Made by a program: the position numbers and the translations under genes. 64,000 nt of DNA, taken from assembly GCF_000429485.1 (NCBI RefSeq), contig NZ_AUBY01000009.1:62001-126000 (forward strand), written 5' to 3'. Positions within the stretch are counted from its first letter, which is position 1; the number at the start of each line of letters is the position of its first letter. Shown piece by piece: positions 45,978-55,232 of the stretch. The notes under the pieces were generated by a model. The model saw only the letters and a program-made list of their open reading frames with translations, searched no databases and was not told the DNA's origin. The DNA comes from Aliagarivorans marinus DSM 23064 (GTDB lineage Bacteria > Pseudomonadota > Gammaproteobacteria > Enterobacterales > Celerinatantimonadaceae).

Positions 45978-46889
45978 TTATACAGGTTGTTCGCGCAGCC
46001 GGCCCTCGGCAATCTTCTGCGCTTCCTGACGCACACAGTCGCGCAGGGCGTTCACCCCACTTTCAGCGCGCCAGATAAACGATAGTGGCCGCTCCATATT
46101 CAGCGGTGGCACTTTTAATGGCACCAGCTTGCCTGCCGCGATCTCGCCGCTCACGTCTTGGTAAGGCAGGCAGGTCAGGTAGTCGCCGGCGCTGACCAAG
46201 CGCTTAATCAATTTGACGCTGTCGTACTCGCGCCAGATATCCAGATCGTCGATATGGCCGTGCAGGGCACTCTCGAAGATCTTACGCACCCCCGAGCCAG
46301 ACTCACGTAACACCCATTTGGCCTGTTCCAATTGGTTAAGACTGATCCGCTTAAAGCGGGTATAGGGGTGCTCCGGGCCTGCCACAATGGTGAGGTAGTC
46401 ACGGCACCAGACTTCTTGATGGATGCGGTTGTCGTTGCACTGGCCCTCGATGACCCCCAAATCATATTGATAGTTGCGTATCCCCTCGATCACCTGCTCG
46501 GTGTTGCGGGTATCCATGTTCACCCGTACCTCCGGATACTCCCGGTCAATATTGCTGATCACTTCTGGAAACAGGTGTTCGGCGGCGGTTAGGCTCACCC
46601 CGATATTAATGGCGCCACTGATGCATTGCTGCTGGGCAAAGCCAAACTCGATCTGCCGGGAGTTAAACAAGATGCTTTCGGCGCGTGGGCGCAGCCACAG
46701 GCCCCAACTGGTCAGGCTCACCCCCTTGGAGTGGCGCTCGAACAACTTGTGCCCCAGTGAGCGCTCTAGCTGGTTGAGCGCCATGCTGGCAGCCGATTGG
46801 GTCATTGCCAAAGACTCTGCCGCCTGGCTGACGTTACCCGAGAGGGCTGTTGCTTCAAATACCGCAAGTTGCTTTAACGAAAAACGCAT
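45978..46889 (-). CDS. LysR-family regulator, YeiE-like
   Basis: A 303-residue LTTR with the HTH FSLKQLAVFEATALSGNVSQAAESLAMTQSAASMALNQLE and a substrate-binding domain that most resembles the YeiE/CysB-type branch. It is divergent from the CBS-domain and membrane-protein genes, with a TTGAT/ATCAA dyad between them, so these are the likely targets. The ligand is unknown. Confidence 0.87.
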   Translation of the reverse strand: MRFSLKQLAVFEATALSGNVSQAAESLAMTQSAASMALNQLERSLGHKLFERHSKGVSLTSWGLWLRPRAESILFNSRQIEFGFAQQQCISGAINIGVSLTAAEHLFPEVISNIDREYPEVRVNMDTRNTEQVIEGIRNYQYDLGVIEGQCNDNRIHQEVWCRDYLTIVAGPEHPYTRFKRISLNQLEQAKWVLRESGSGVRKIFESALHGHIDDLDIWREYDSVKLIKRLVSAGDYLTCLPYQDVSGEIAAGKLVPLKVPPLNMERPLSFIWRAESGVNALRDCVRQEAQKIAEGRLREQPV

Positions 46890-46968
46890 AGTGATGGAGC
46901 CTGATAGTCGATTTTTGATGATTCAGTACAATTTGCGAGCGAGTATCGCACATTTGCCATCAGAGAAA

Positions 46969-46983
46969 TTGATACCAGATCAA
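46969..46983. promoter_or_regulatory. Candidate LysR operator upstream of the CBS/membrane module
   Basis: TTGAT (46969-46973) and ATCAA (46979-46983) form a dyad with a 5-base spacer. It has the T-N11-A shape LysR regulators use. The spacer is one base too long for a standard FNR site. Confidence 0.4.
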
Positions 46984-47080
46984 AGCAAAATGAATTGTTA
47001 AATTAAGATAATTCCAAGTAACATCTGGCGAAAATTTGATATGGCAACATTTATTGCTGCTGTTTTGCTGAGTCCAGCAT

Positions 47081-47104
47081 CCCGATGCCCATCGGGGAAT
47101 TTTA
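47081..47104 (+). promoter_or_regulatory. Hairpin in the leader of the CBS-domain gene
   Basis: CCCGAT (47081-47086) pairs with ATCGGG (47091-47096) around GCCC, followed by GAATTTTAA and directly by the ribosome-binding region. It could act as an attenuator, but the stem is short and the T run weak. Confidence 0.3.
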
Positions 47105-47118
47105 AGTAGAGAGAGACA

Positions 47119-47619
47119 GTGTTAGATACGATCTTAGTTCGCGACATCATGGCGCGGGCTTCTGTATGTCTGCCATCCGATGTGTCACTAGGCGAAGCCC
47201 TGGAGACCTTGGAGCAGGCGCAACAGGAGTGTGCCCCAGTAGTGAACAGCGATGGAGAGCTGCTCGGTATTTTTTCTTTGCAAAACTGGCTGGTAGAGCT
47301 TTGGTGTCAGGACTACACCCCGCTCGCCAACGACCTCAAGGTGACTGAGCTGATGAGCAGTGACTTTGAAAGCACCAAGCCTGGCGACAGCGTGCTGCAA
47401 CTAGCTGAATTTATGAGCATTGCGCACGAACAAGTCTATCCAGTAACCAGTGACGGCATGCTCACCGCTACGGCAGCAGCACTGCTACCGCTGCGCGAGC
47501 GAGCCAGACGCAGCGCCACATCCCGACCCGCCAAGGTGATGGTAGTGGAGCACGGCAAGTTGATGGGTGAGATCACCCGTCAGCAAGTGGTTGCGCTGTT
47601 GCGGGATAAATTAAATTGA
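47119..47619 (+). CDS. Paired-CBS-domain protein
   Basis: A 166-residue cytoplasmic protein that is essentially two CBS motifs: the first at about 5-60 (VRDIMARASVCLPSDVSLGEALETLE...GELLGIFSL), the second at about 75-165 (VTELMSSDFESTKPGDSV...KLMGEITRQQVVALL). Such Bateman pairs bind adenosyl compounds and often gate an enzyme or transporter. The start is GTG after GAGAGAGA. A large membrane-protein gene follows after 146 bases, which suggests this protein senses nucleotide state for that transporter. Confidence 0.8.
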   Translation: MLDTILVRDIMARASVCLPSDVSLGEALETLEQAQQECAPVVNSDGELLGIFSLQNWLVELWCQDYTPLANDLKVTELMSSDFESTKPGDSVLQLAEFMSIAHEQVYPVTSDGMLTATAAALLPLRERARRSATSRPAKVMVVEHGKLMGEITRQQVVALLRDKLN

Positions 47620-47765
47620 TAGGACAGTGAAAACTGGCCACCTTCACACTCCGTCACTCAGCCTGGTGAGCATATCGCCGTCAGAATCGCTGCGTTTCGG
47701 CGCCTGATGAGCACAAGTTCACGGGCATTCTTGTTTAACTTTTACTAATAGTTGGTTGAAAAATA

Positions 47766-49292
47766 ATGGAACAGCTGTTGCACGTTTCAGCGTTTAATCA
47801 TTTCTTTTTGGCGATGAGTATCGTCATCACCATGGTACTGGTGTCCCGTGCTGTGGTAGCCGGTACTAAGTACTCGTCGTTGTTGTTAATTGTGGTATTC
47901 GGCCTGGCCATGGGCTCGCTGCTGGTTCACAGCGGCATGGCTGGACCGGGTCTGGCTGAGTTCCCAGCAATCTTGCTGGTGGGTCAGACTACCGTGATCG
48001 CCCTGATTGCCTCGTTCTTCGTGGGCGGTCAGGAGATTAACCGCCTGCTGTCGAAAAAGCAGCATAGTGATGACCACTTTGTGCCTTCTCAAGAAGAAGC
48101 CATTGTCGGTACCAGCAGTACTCAGCTGGTATACATCATCCGCGCCTTCTTCCTGCTAATCGGTATTGAAGCCACTTACGTGCTGCTCTCTGGCCGTGCG
48201 CTTAACTTCCCATTGGGTGACTCTTACCTGCTGCTGGCTTACATCAGCCTGGTAGTGGCGATCATCTTCATCGATAACAAGGCGAAGTTTGCCAGCAAGC
48301 AGGTGTATATCCGCAAAGGTCTGGCTGAGATTGTCGCGATTGTATTGGTGCTGAAGGCCTCGCTGTTCTTGTCGTCGATGGTGGAGTCGGTGATTGCACT
48401 GCCGCAGATCTTCTTTGCGATGATCCTCTCATCGGGCTTGGGTGCGCTTATGCCTAAGTGGAAACTGGGGCCAACCATGAACGCGCTGCTGTTTGCCGGT
48501 ATTCCTGTGGTATTGGCCGCCAGCTTCTTGGTGGGTGGCTCGCACATGATTGAAGCATTCAGCCTACCGGGTCTGCAAAGCGTGATGCTGTTTGGCTTCT
48601 CGGGTCAGATCTTCTGGATGTTCGGTGGTCTGGCACTGCTTATCTTCCTGGGCCAAGCGAACCACGTACGCAACCTAGCGCCGGGTATGGCGGGTGGTCT
48701 GTCTCACTCAGGCCTGACCGGTGCGTGTAACGCTGGCGACTTCGGTGCCACTGCAGCATCACGTGCACCGATCATGATTAACGTACCGTTTATTGGCCAC
48801 ATCTTCGTATTCACCATCTTGGCGGCGAGCGCAGAGCGCGGCAGCATTATGCTGCAGTGGACCTTGCCACTTATCGCGGCTGGTATTGCCTTTGTTGCTC
48901 TGGCACTTAAAACCTTGCGTGGTGCTAACGGTGAAGCTGCTACCGAGGTGAAAGGTCTGATGCAGTTCTCGTTGGGTTGGCAGATCATTGCGGTATTCGG
49001 CAGCTTCACCGCGCTGAACGTTGCCGGTATGTCGCTGGATCATGTATCCATGTCAGCGTCTTCGGCCATGTCGCACTTCGGTCTGTTTGCCGCTATCCAG
49101 AACGGTATGTTCGGTGACAGCGCTGCTAGCCTGATTACCTTTACCTTCGCGATGACCTTCCTGGTTCACCCGCTGGTATTTGGTCTGTTTGGCCGCGCCA
49201 CCGAAAACCAAGGCCGTATGGCTGAGAAAGTGGTATTTGCCCTGGCGGCAATCGGTTTGACTGGTGTGCTGTACTCGCTGTTTACCATCTAA
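47766..49292 (+). CDS. Polytopic membrane protein of unassigned transporter type
   Basis: A 508-residue protein with about 13-14 predicted helices and a hydrophilic loop at about 92-118. I cannot place it in a known family. Two segments resemble each other: residues 312-332 (LSHSGLTGACNAGDFGATAAS split by loops) and 435-455 (MSHFGL...GMFGDSAAS), sharing SHxGL and GxFGxxAAS. Such paired motifs suggest an internal repeat that lines a substrate path, as in many secondary carriers. It follows a CBS-domain gene and has a terminator. No good ribosome-binding site is visible before the ATG. Confidence 0.6.
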   Translation: MEQLLHVSAFNHFFLAMSIVITMVLVSRAVVAGTKYSSLLLIVVFGLAMGSLLVHSGMAGPGLAEFPAILLVGQTTVIALIASFFVGGQEINRLLSKKQHSDDHFVPSQEEAIVGTSSTQLVYIIRAFFLLIGIEATYVLLSGRALNFPLGDSYLLLAYISLVVAIIFIDNKAKFASKQVYIRKGLAEIVAIVLVLKASLFLSSMVESVIALPQIFFAMILSSGLGALMPKWKLGPTMNALLFAGIPVVLAASFLVGGSHMIEAFSLPGLQSVMLFGFSGQIFWMFGGLALLIFLGQANHVRNLAPGMAGGLSHSGLTGACNAGDFGATAASRAPIMINVPFIGHIFVFTILAASAERGSIMLQWTLPLIAAGIAFVALALKTLRGANGEAATEVKGLMQFSLGWQIIAVFGSFTALNVAGMSLDHVSMSASSAMSHFGLFAAIQNGMFGDSAASLITFTFAMTFLVHPLVFGLFGRATENQGRMAEKVVFALAAIGLTGVLYSLFTI

Positions 49293-49315
49293 GGCTAACT
49301 GTCGTAGATAGTGCT

Positions 49316-49343
49316 AAGCCAAGCCTCCGGGCTTGGCTTTTTT
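49316..49343 (+). terminator. Terminator of the membrane-protein gene
   Basis: AAGCCAAGC (49316-49324) pairs with GCTTGGCTT (49331-49339), loop CTCCGG, followed by a T tract, 24 bases after the stop. It lies beside the stop of the convergent GGDEF gene. Confidence 0.85.
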
Positions 49344-49358
49344 GTATCTGCTGGGCGC

Positions 49359-50366
49359 CTAAGCACTCAGATTCTGCGAATCACTACCACTGGTCCGATA
49401 GCAATGCTTACCCGCACGCTTCGCTTCATAGAGCGCATCGTCGGCTTGGATGAGCAGGCGGTCTATGTCCTTGCGCTTCTCGTCGCAACACAGGCCCATA
49501 CTAATGTTGATGGTGATGTTTGTGTCGCCTACGATCAGCGGTTGCTTGGCTAAATGAGCGAGCAGGGCTTGCGCCAGTACACAGGCATGCTGGGTGTCTG
49601 GGCAGGGCCAAATCATCGCAAACTCATCCCCGCCCATACGGGCAAACAAGGCATCGTAGGGCTGTTGCTGTTTGAACTCGTTGGCGATATGGCATAAGGC
49701 TTGATCGCCAACCGGGTGTCCGTAGTTGTCGTTGATCTGTTTGAAATCGTCGATGTCGAACATCAGTACCGCGATCGGGCTGTGCTGTTGGCGCATCGGC
49801 TCAAACTGACGCTCCAAGGCACGCCGATTGAGGATGCCGGTCAACTCATCGGTGTTAGCCATAGTGAACAAGCGCGATTGATAGTGGTGAATATCTCTGA
49901 TAAACAGATGACCGGTGATGGCCAGTAATACACAGCTGGTGATAAATACACTGACTAGCATCTCATTCTGTTCTTCTGGGCTAAGTATCACCATGCTGCG
50001 TCCTTGATAGCTAAACACGATCAGCGCGAAGCACAGAGCAAGCAGCATGACTAACCAGCGGGTGAGTTGTTGTGGCTTGGGCCAAAACAAAAAGGCCACC
50101 GGAAAGGTGATCAGCAAGTGCCAGTAAACCCCTGAGCCGATACCGAAGATGTAGGTAGAAGTCAGGGTGATATCGAAGCTGAATACGGTGAAAATCCACA
50201 ACTTGGCAAATTCGTGCCAGCGCAGGTGATTCCAAAGCAGCGTGGTGAAATAGGCGAGCGTTAGCAACCCGAGGTACACCGAGATGAACAGGGTGCTGAT
50301 GTCGAAACTAAGTGCTTGAAAGATGCCATTAATCGTTGTCAGTGGCACAGCCCAAAGCGCCAACAA
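49359..50366 (-). CDS. Membrane-anchored diguanylate cyclase (GGDEF)
   Basis: A protein of at least 335 residues with about six N-terminal helices and a C-terminal GGDEF domain containing the intact active site RMGGDEF, preceded by DIDDFKQINDNYGH for Mg-GTP binding. It makes cyclic-di-GMP. Where the inhibitory I-site RxxD is expected, the sequence has QPYD, so product inhibition may be lost. The annotated start is a TTG; the same frame continues coding-like for 36 more codons to a stop at 50475-50477 without ATG, GTG or TTG, so the true start is uncertain (see findings). Confidence 0.85.
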   Translation of the reverse strand: MLALWAVPLTTINGIFQALSFDISTLFISVYLGLLTLAYFTTLLWNHLRWHEFAKLWIFTVFSFDITLTSTYIFGIGSGVYWHLLITFPVAFLFWPKPQQLTRWLVMLLALCFALIVFSYQGRSMVILSPEEQNEMLVSVFITSCVLLAITGHLFIRDIHHYQSRLFTMANTDELTGILNRRALERQFEPMRQQHSPIAVLMFDIDDFKQINDNYGHPVGDQALCHIANEFKQQQPYDALFARMGGDEFAMIWPCPDTQHACVLAQALLAHLAKQPLIVGDTNITINISMGLCCDEKRKDIDRLLIQADDALYEAKRAGKHCYRTSGSDSQNLSA

Positions 50367-50508
50367 GTTTACGATGCGGGTTGGATACTGGTCTTCGTGC
50401 GCTTGTTGCGCCGTGCCGATGGCTAAGATGCGTTCAACGTGGGCTAACAGAAGCAGTCCTTGCAGGTTTAGCGGTTATGTTAGTTAGTGTAGACCTTGGT
50501 TAATGCTC

Positions 50509-50814
50509 TCATAGCAATGCGATAAACTGGTAGGCTGGCGTTTCATAAGGATGGGCACTCAGCAGTGCTTGCTCGACAGCATCTTTGAGGGCGGCTTCGA
50601 GTACTAACTCCACTTTAAATTCGGTGAGCACTTCCACTTTGCCTTGTTGGCCAATGAAGGCATCAGCGCCAGCCAGTGGACGAAACTGTCCGCGACCTTC
50701 GGTAACCCAGCAGCAACTGTCGTAGTTGCCAATGCGACCGGCACCGGCGGCGAATACCACCTGCTTAGTCGCCTCAAGATGGGATTCGGGAACAAAGAAC
50801 TCAAGTTTGATCAT
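50509..50814 (-). CDS. NIF3/YqfO-type PII-like domain protein
   Basis: A 101-residue protein matching the PII-like middle domain of NIF3/YqfO proteins: KLEFFVPESHLEATKQVVFAAGAGRIGNYDSCCW at the N-terminus and HPYETPAYQF near the end. Stand-alone copies are common in gammaproteobacteria; their function is unknown but the fold resembles CutA/PII trimers. It lies eight bases behind cls, so the two may be co-transcribed. Confidence 0.8.
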   Translation of the reverse strand: MIKLEFFVPESHLEATKQVVFAAGAGRIGNYDSCCWVTEGRGQFRPLAGADAFIGQQGKVEVLTEFKVELVLEAALKDAVEQALLSAHPYETPAYQFIALL

Positions 50815-50822
50815 GGGGGCTC

Positions 50823-52271
50823 CTAAAGTAGCGGGCTAATCAGGTGAACAAAGTTCTCGGTGATGCGCCGGTGTAAGGGCCGCTTACGCCAACGCAACAG
50901 CTCAACCAACTCACTACGTGCGCGGTAGCTCTGGATAATCCGGCACAGATCGGCGCAGTACTCTTGATCGTCGATGATGCTAGTCACCTCAAAATTGAGG
51001 GTGAAGCTGCGCATATCCAAATTGACCGTGCCAACCAGCGCGACACTGTTGTCGATCAGCAGGCTCTTGGTATGCAGTAGCCCATCATTAAATTGATAGA
51101 TCTTCACCCCCGCTTCCAACAGTTCCTGATAGAAGGAGTGGCTGGCATAGCGCACTAAGCGAGAGTCGTTACGCTTGGGCAGGATCAGTTGCACATCCAC
51201 CCCACGCAGCGCGGCGCTGACCAGTGCGGTGTGCAGGCTTTCGTCGGGCACAAAATAGGGCGTGGTGAGGATGATCTGGCTGCGCGCCACATAGATGGAA
51301 GTGAGCAGCAGGCGCAGGATATGTTCACCGAAGATACCCGGACCAGAAGGCAGCAGTTGCACGGTTTGGTTACCTGCAGGAGCAATCGAGTTTAGCTTGC
51401 TGAAATCTTCCAGCACGCTGATGCCGGTTTCCATCTCATAGTCGTAGGCAACGATGGCATCGAGGTTGGCAGCCGCCGGTCCTTTGATGCGAATCATCAG
51501 GTCGACCCACTGGCCGAGCTGAGGGTCGCGATTAAAAAAGCGTGGGTCCACCAGATTCATCGAGCCGACGTAGGCAATCCGGTAGTCGATGGCAATAATC
51601 TTGCGGTGCAGCCGCAGATCGATCCGTTGCAGTAGCATCCGCAGTGGGTTGGCGTGCAGCGCCTCGACCAGTTTTACGCCATGCTGGCGCAGCTGCTCGC
51701 TCCAGGGCGAGCGCAGAAAGTTACGCGAGCCCACCGAGTCGACTAGCAGAATCACTGCTACCCCGCGCTGGGCGGCATCGCACAGGGCTTGCAGGCACTG
51801 ATCGACCAGCCCGCCGGTCTCTACAATGTAAAACTCGAGCAAGATCCGCGATTCGGCATCATCGATATCCTGCTTTAGCCGCTGTAGTGCCTGTAGCGAG
51901 TCATCGTAGTTCTCCAGCTTATTGCCGGTGGTAATCGGCAGCCCCAGTAGGCCTTGGGTGAGGCGGTTAAGTGGTTCGGCGGTGGGTGACTGGGCGGTTT
52001 CAGTGGTGAAGGCCGATTGGCGTGAACGGTTGATATTGAGCTTGTACTTGCGCTCCATATTGCGGGCGCGGCGGGCACGAAAGCGGCCCAAGTAACGCTC
52101 ACCAAAGGCTTGGTAGCAGACCACCCCTAGCAGCGGAATGGCGTAGATCAGGAGTAGCCAAGAGAGGGTGACCCCAACCGGGCGGCGTTTGAGAATGACC
52201 TGCACGGTGGTTGCGCCAACCATTAAGGCATAGGCTGCGACAACCAACCAAGAGAATACGGTTGAAAACAC
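50823..52271 (-). CDS. cls: Cardiolipin synthase A
   Basis: A 482-residue phospholipase D-family enzyme that joins two phosphatidylglycerols into cardiolipin. Two N-terminal membrane helices (about 4-22 and 36-54) precede two HKD motifs: His222-Lys224-Asp229 (HRKIIAID) and His400-Lys402-Asp407 (HTKSLLID). Length and layout match E. coli ClsA (486 residues). It is followed by the NIF3-like gene. Confidence 0.94.
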   Translation of the reverse strand: MFSTVFSWLVVAAYALMVGATTVQVILKRRPVGVTLSWLLLIYAIPLLGVVCYQAFGERYLGRFRARRARNMERKYKLNINRSRQSAFTTETAQSPTAEPLNRLTQGLLGLPITTGNKLENYDDSLQALQRLKQDIDDAESRILLEFYIVETGGLVDQCLQALCDAAQRGVAVILLVDSVGSRNFLRSPWSEQLRQHGVKLVEALHANPLRMLLQRIDLRLHRKIIAIDYRIAYVGSMNLVDPRFFNRDPQLGQWVDLMIRIKGPAAANLDAIVAYDYEMETGISVLEDFSKLNSIAPAGNQTVQLLPSGPGIFGEHILRLLLTSIYVARSQIILTTPYFVPDESLHTALVSAALRGVDVQLILPKRNDSRLVRYASHSFYQELLEAGVKIYQFNDGLLHTKSLLIDNSVALVGTVNLDMRSFTLNFEVTSIIDDQEYCADLCRIIQSYRARSELVELLRWRKRPLHRRITENFVHLISPLL

Positions 52272-52353
52272 TCAGCCTCCGCACTAACCGTTTAATAGCT
52301 CGAGTCTACTGGCTAGGCTTTGAGGCTGACAAGTATTGTGTTGCAGATCTGCC

Positions 52354-53907
52354 TTAGCCCAGCAGATCGTCGGCCACTTTGTAGCTGGGATCTTCGATGT
52401 AGTTCACCTCGATAAGATCGCCGGCCTTGCGCAGTAGGCGCTTGCAGTCGGGGCTTAGGTGTTTGAGGTGCAGTTGCTTGCCTTCCGCTAAGTAGCGCTC
52501 TGCCAAAGTGTCGATGGCATCGATGGCGCTATGGTCCACCACTCGCGAGCGAGCAAAGTCGATCACCACATCTTGAGGGTCGTTCTTGGCATCGAACAGC
52601 TCTAAGAAGTTAGCGGTGGAGGCGAAGAACAGCGGGCCGTTGAGTTGGTAGGTTTTGCTTTCGCCGTCGATGGTGGAAATCGCATGGATCTGCTTGGCGT
52701 GTTTGTAAGCGAACACCAGCGCAGAGACAATCACCCCAACGAATACCGCAATGGCCAGATCGGTGAAGATGGTCACCACGGTCACCAGTACGATCACGAT
52801 AAAATCAGCCCTTGGCACCTTGCGGAACATGTTCAGGCTGGCCCACTCGAAGGTGCCCAACACCACCATAAACATCACGCCGACCAAGGCGGCCAGCGGG
52901 ATCTGCTCGATAAGGCTGGAGCCAAACAGGATAAAACACAGCAGCGCGAGAGCGGCGGTAATGCCCGACAGGCGACCACGGCCACCGGAGCGAATATTAA
53001 TCATGCTTTGGCCGATCATCGCACAGCCGCCCATGCCACCAAACAAACCGGTTACCACGTTGGCAGTACCTTGGCCGATGCACTCGCGGTTACCGCGGCC
53101 ACGGGTGTTGGTCATCTCATCGACCACGGTCAGGGTGAGCAGCGATTCAATCAAACCAATCGCCGCCAAGATCAGTGCATAGGGGAGGATAATCTTTAGC
53201 GTTTCTAGATTAAACGGCACGCTGGGGATGGCAAAACTTGGTAGGCCGCCGGCAATTGAGCTCGCCGGATCGCCAGTCATGGAGCGGACAAAATCCACCA
53301 CGGTGCGCGTGTCCAACGCGGCGAGCTGAACCAGCGCCGTCACGCCAACAATCGCCACTAGGGAAGCGGGTACCGCGGTGGTCAGTTTGGGCAGGAAGTG
53401 AATCACCGCCATGGTCAGCGCAACCAAGGCGAGCATGGTGTAGAGCTGAGTGCCTTGCATCCACTGTAGTTGGCCGTCTAAATCCGGGATCTTAAACTGC
53501 CCAAGCTGGGCCAAGAAAATCACGATCGCCAAGCCATTCACAAAGCCGAGCATCACTGGATAAGGCACCATGCGGATAAACTTACCGAGGTGGAATACCC
53601 CGGCGAGGATCTGCAGTATCCCCATCAGCACCACCGTGGCAAATAGGTACTGCACGCCGTGTTCGGCAACCAGTGCCACCATTACCACCGCCAGTGCGCC
53701 GGTTGCGCCAGAGATCATGCCCGGACGACCGCCCATGATGGAGGTAATCAGGCCCACCATAAATGCTGCATACAGGCCCACCAAGGGTTCTACTCCAGCA
53801 ACAAAGGCGAAGGCGACCGCTTCTGGCACAAGGGCCAACGCGACCGTTAGGCCGGAAAGCAGATCGTTTTTGACACTGACACCCTTAAACTGGGGGAACT
53901 CGAACAT
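52354..53907 (-). CDS. SulP-family inorganic anion transporter
   Basis: A 517-residue protein with about 12-14 helices and a cytoplasmic C-terminal STAS domain (about 410-515; [21 protein letters not shown]). The N-terminus [34 protein letters not shown] is the SulP signature. Family members carry sulfate, bicarbonate or dicarboxylates; the substrate is not readable. It stands upstream of cls on the same strand with an 82-base gap. Confidence 0.9.
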   Translation of the reverse strand: MFEFPQFKGVSVKNDLLSGLTVALALVPEAVAFAFVAGVEPLVGLYAAFMVGLITSIMGGRPGMISGATGALAVVMVALVAEHGVQYLFATVVLMGILQILAGVFHLGKFIRMVPYPVMLGFVNGLAIVIFLAQLGQFKIPDLDGQLQWMQGTQLYTMLALVALTMAVIHFLPKLTTAVPASLVAIVGVTALVQLAALDTRTVVDFVRSMTGDPASSIAGGLPSFAIPSVPFNLETLKIILPYALILAAIGLIESLLTLTVVDEMTNTRGRGNRECIGQGTANVVTGLFGGMGGCAMIGQSMINIRSGGRGRLSGITAALALLCFILFGSSLIEQIPLAALVGVMFMVVLGTFEWASLNMFRKVPRADFIVIVLVTVVTIFTDLAIAVFVGVIVSALVFAYKHAKQIHAISTIDGESKTYQLNGPLFFASTANFLELFDAKNDPQDVVIDFARSRVVDHSAIDAIDTLAERYLAEGKQLHLKHLSPDCKRLLRKAGDLIEVNYIEDPSYKVADDLLG

Positions 53908-54070
53908 GGTTATATCCCTATCATGACTGTGGTTGGCTTCGTAATACGAAATCGCCGCGAGTCTAGCATCTTATGTGATCATCATCAAAAAAAGCTGATG
54001 CTTTAATCTTCTGATGCAATCCCTTAGATCTCCGCAAGAACTGGAGATAAGTGCTTGAATCAGACATACT

Positions 54071-54246
54071 TATACCCGAACCACCTCAAGATACAGGATT
54101 CAGAGTTCCTCCCGTCGGGCGAGTTTTCCAAGCCCGCAAGCTGCGTTACTGCTCCTTGATTTAGACTACTAAACCTACGGAACAGTGCCTTGCTAGCGGG
54201 CCTGGAAAATCTCGCTGAACAAGCATCCTGAGGTGGTTCGGGTATA
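54071..54246. repeat. 176-bp imperfect palindromic element (MITE/REP-like)
   Basis: The ends are perfect 18-bp inverted repeats: TATACCCGAACCACCTCA at 54071-54088 and its complement at 54229-54246. Inside, further segments pair imperfectly: GCGAGTTTTCCAAGCCCGC on the left against GCGGGCCTGGAAAATCTCGC on the right, and the centre around TTGATTTAG/CTAAACCTA, so the whole unit can fold into one long hairpin. It has no ORF. From memory, it resembles dispersed intergenic palindromes of Vibrio and relatives that start with ATACCC and CACCTCAAGAT. It ends 26 bases before the yihY start codon. Confidence 0.8.
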
Positions 54247-54272
54247 TTGCTCGTGACCAAGGGTATGGAACT

Positions 54273-55232
54273 GTGAACATTCAAGCTGCCAACACTACAA
54301 TGCGCCGGGCTTTGCATCATCTTTGGCACTTTAGCATCGCCTTGGTGCGCCGCCTGCAACACGACCGCTTGACCATGATGGCGGGCTCCTTGGCCTACGT
54401 CACCCTGCTGTCACTGGTGCCATTGGTGGCCGTTACCTTCTCTATTATTAGCGCCTTTCCGATGTTTGCCGACTTTCAGGGGCTAATCGAAGACTTTGTT
54501 TTTAACAACTTTGTGCCGGCGGCCGGGGCGGTGGTGAAGCAAAACCTGCGCGGTTTTGTTGAGAATGCTTCGCGCATGACCACCGTGGGGGTGTTGGCGC
54601 TGATGGTGGTGGCCTTGCTGTTGATCTCCGCCATCGACAATAGCTTGAACAAGATCTTTCGGGTGCAAGCGCACCGGCGTTGGACCCGTGCCTTTCCCAT
54701 GTATTGGACGGTACTGACGCTCGGCCCGCTGTTAATGGGCGGCAGTCTGGCGGTAAGCTCCTATCTGCTGTCGCTGCAGCTATTTCGTGAAACGGCCGTC
54801 ACCTCGCTTCTTAGCGAGCTATTGCGCGGGCTGCCGTTTATCTTTTCGGTGGGCATGTTTTGTTTGCTGTATTTGGTGGTTCCCAACCGACGAGTGCCCT
54901 TTATCCATGGCCTGGCTGGCGCGGTGGTGGCGGCCTTACTGTTTGAGTTAGGGAAGCGCGGCTTCGCTATCTATATTGCATCCTTCCCGACCTATCAGCT
55001 GATCTATGGCGCCCTTGCCAGCATCCCGATCTTGCTGGTGTGGATCTACCTCAGCTGGGTGGTGGTGCTGTTTGGCGCCGAATTTACCGCGGCACTGGAC
55101 GAGTACCAGCAAGCGCAGCGGCAGGATCAGTTATCATCGGGGCCACAAGCGCTGGAGCAAGCCAGCGCGCCTCAGCATGAGCAACAAGCGCAGCAAAAGC
55201 AACAAGAAGAACAACAACAGGAACAAGCATGA
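54273..55232 (+). CDS. yihY: YihY/BrkB-family membrane protein
   Basis: A 319-residue inner-membrane protein with six predicted helices and the family motifs [22 protein letters not shown] near the N-terminus and [26 protein letters not shown] towards the end. Once called RNase BN in error, its role is unknown. The last 40 residues form a glutamine-rich hydrophilic tail, unlike the short tails of most homologues. The start is a GTG just after the palindromic repeat; an ATG nine codons later is possible. Its stop overlaps dtd by four bases (ATGA). Confidence 0.88.
   Translation: MNIQAANTTMRRALHHLWHFSIALVRRLQHDRLTMMAGSLAYVTLLSLVPLVAVTFSIISAFPMFADFQGLIEDFVFNNFVPAAGAVVKQNLRGFVENASRMTTVGVLALMVVALLLISAIDNSLNKIFRVQAHRRWTRAFPMYWTVLTLGPLLMGGSLAVSSYLLSLQLFRETAVTSLLSELLRGLPFIFSVGMFCLLYLVVPNRRVPFIHGLAGAVVAALLFELGKRGFAIYIASFPTYQLIYGALASIPILLVWIYLSWVVVLFGAEFTAALDEYQQAQRQDQLSSGPQALEQASAPQHEQQAQQKQQEEQQQEQA

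Noticed and set aside
46969-46983. FNR site in the LysR/CBS gap
   Set aside because: The dyad TTGAT/ATCAA has a 5-base spacer instead of 4. A LysR-type operator is the better explanation.
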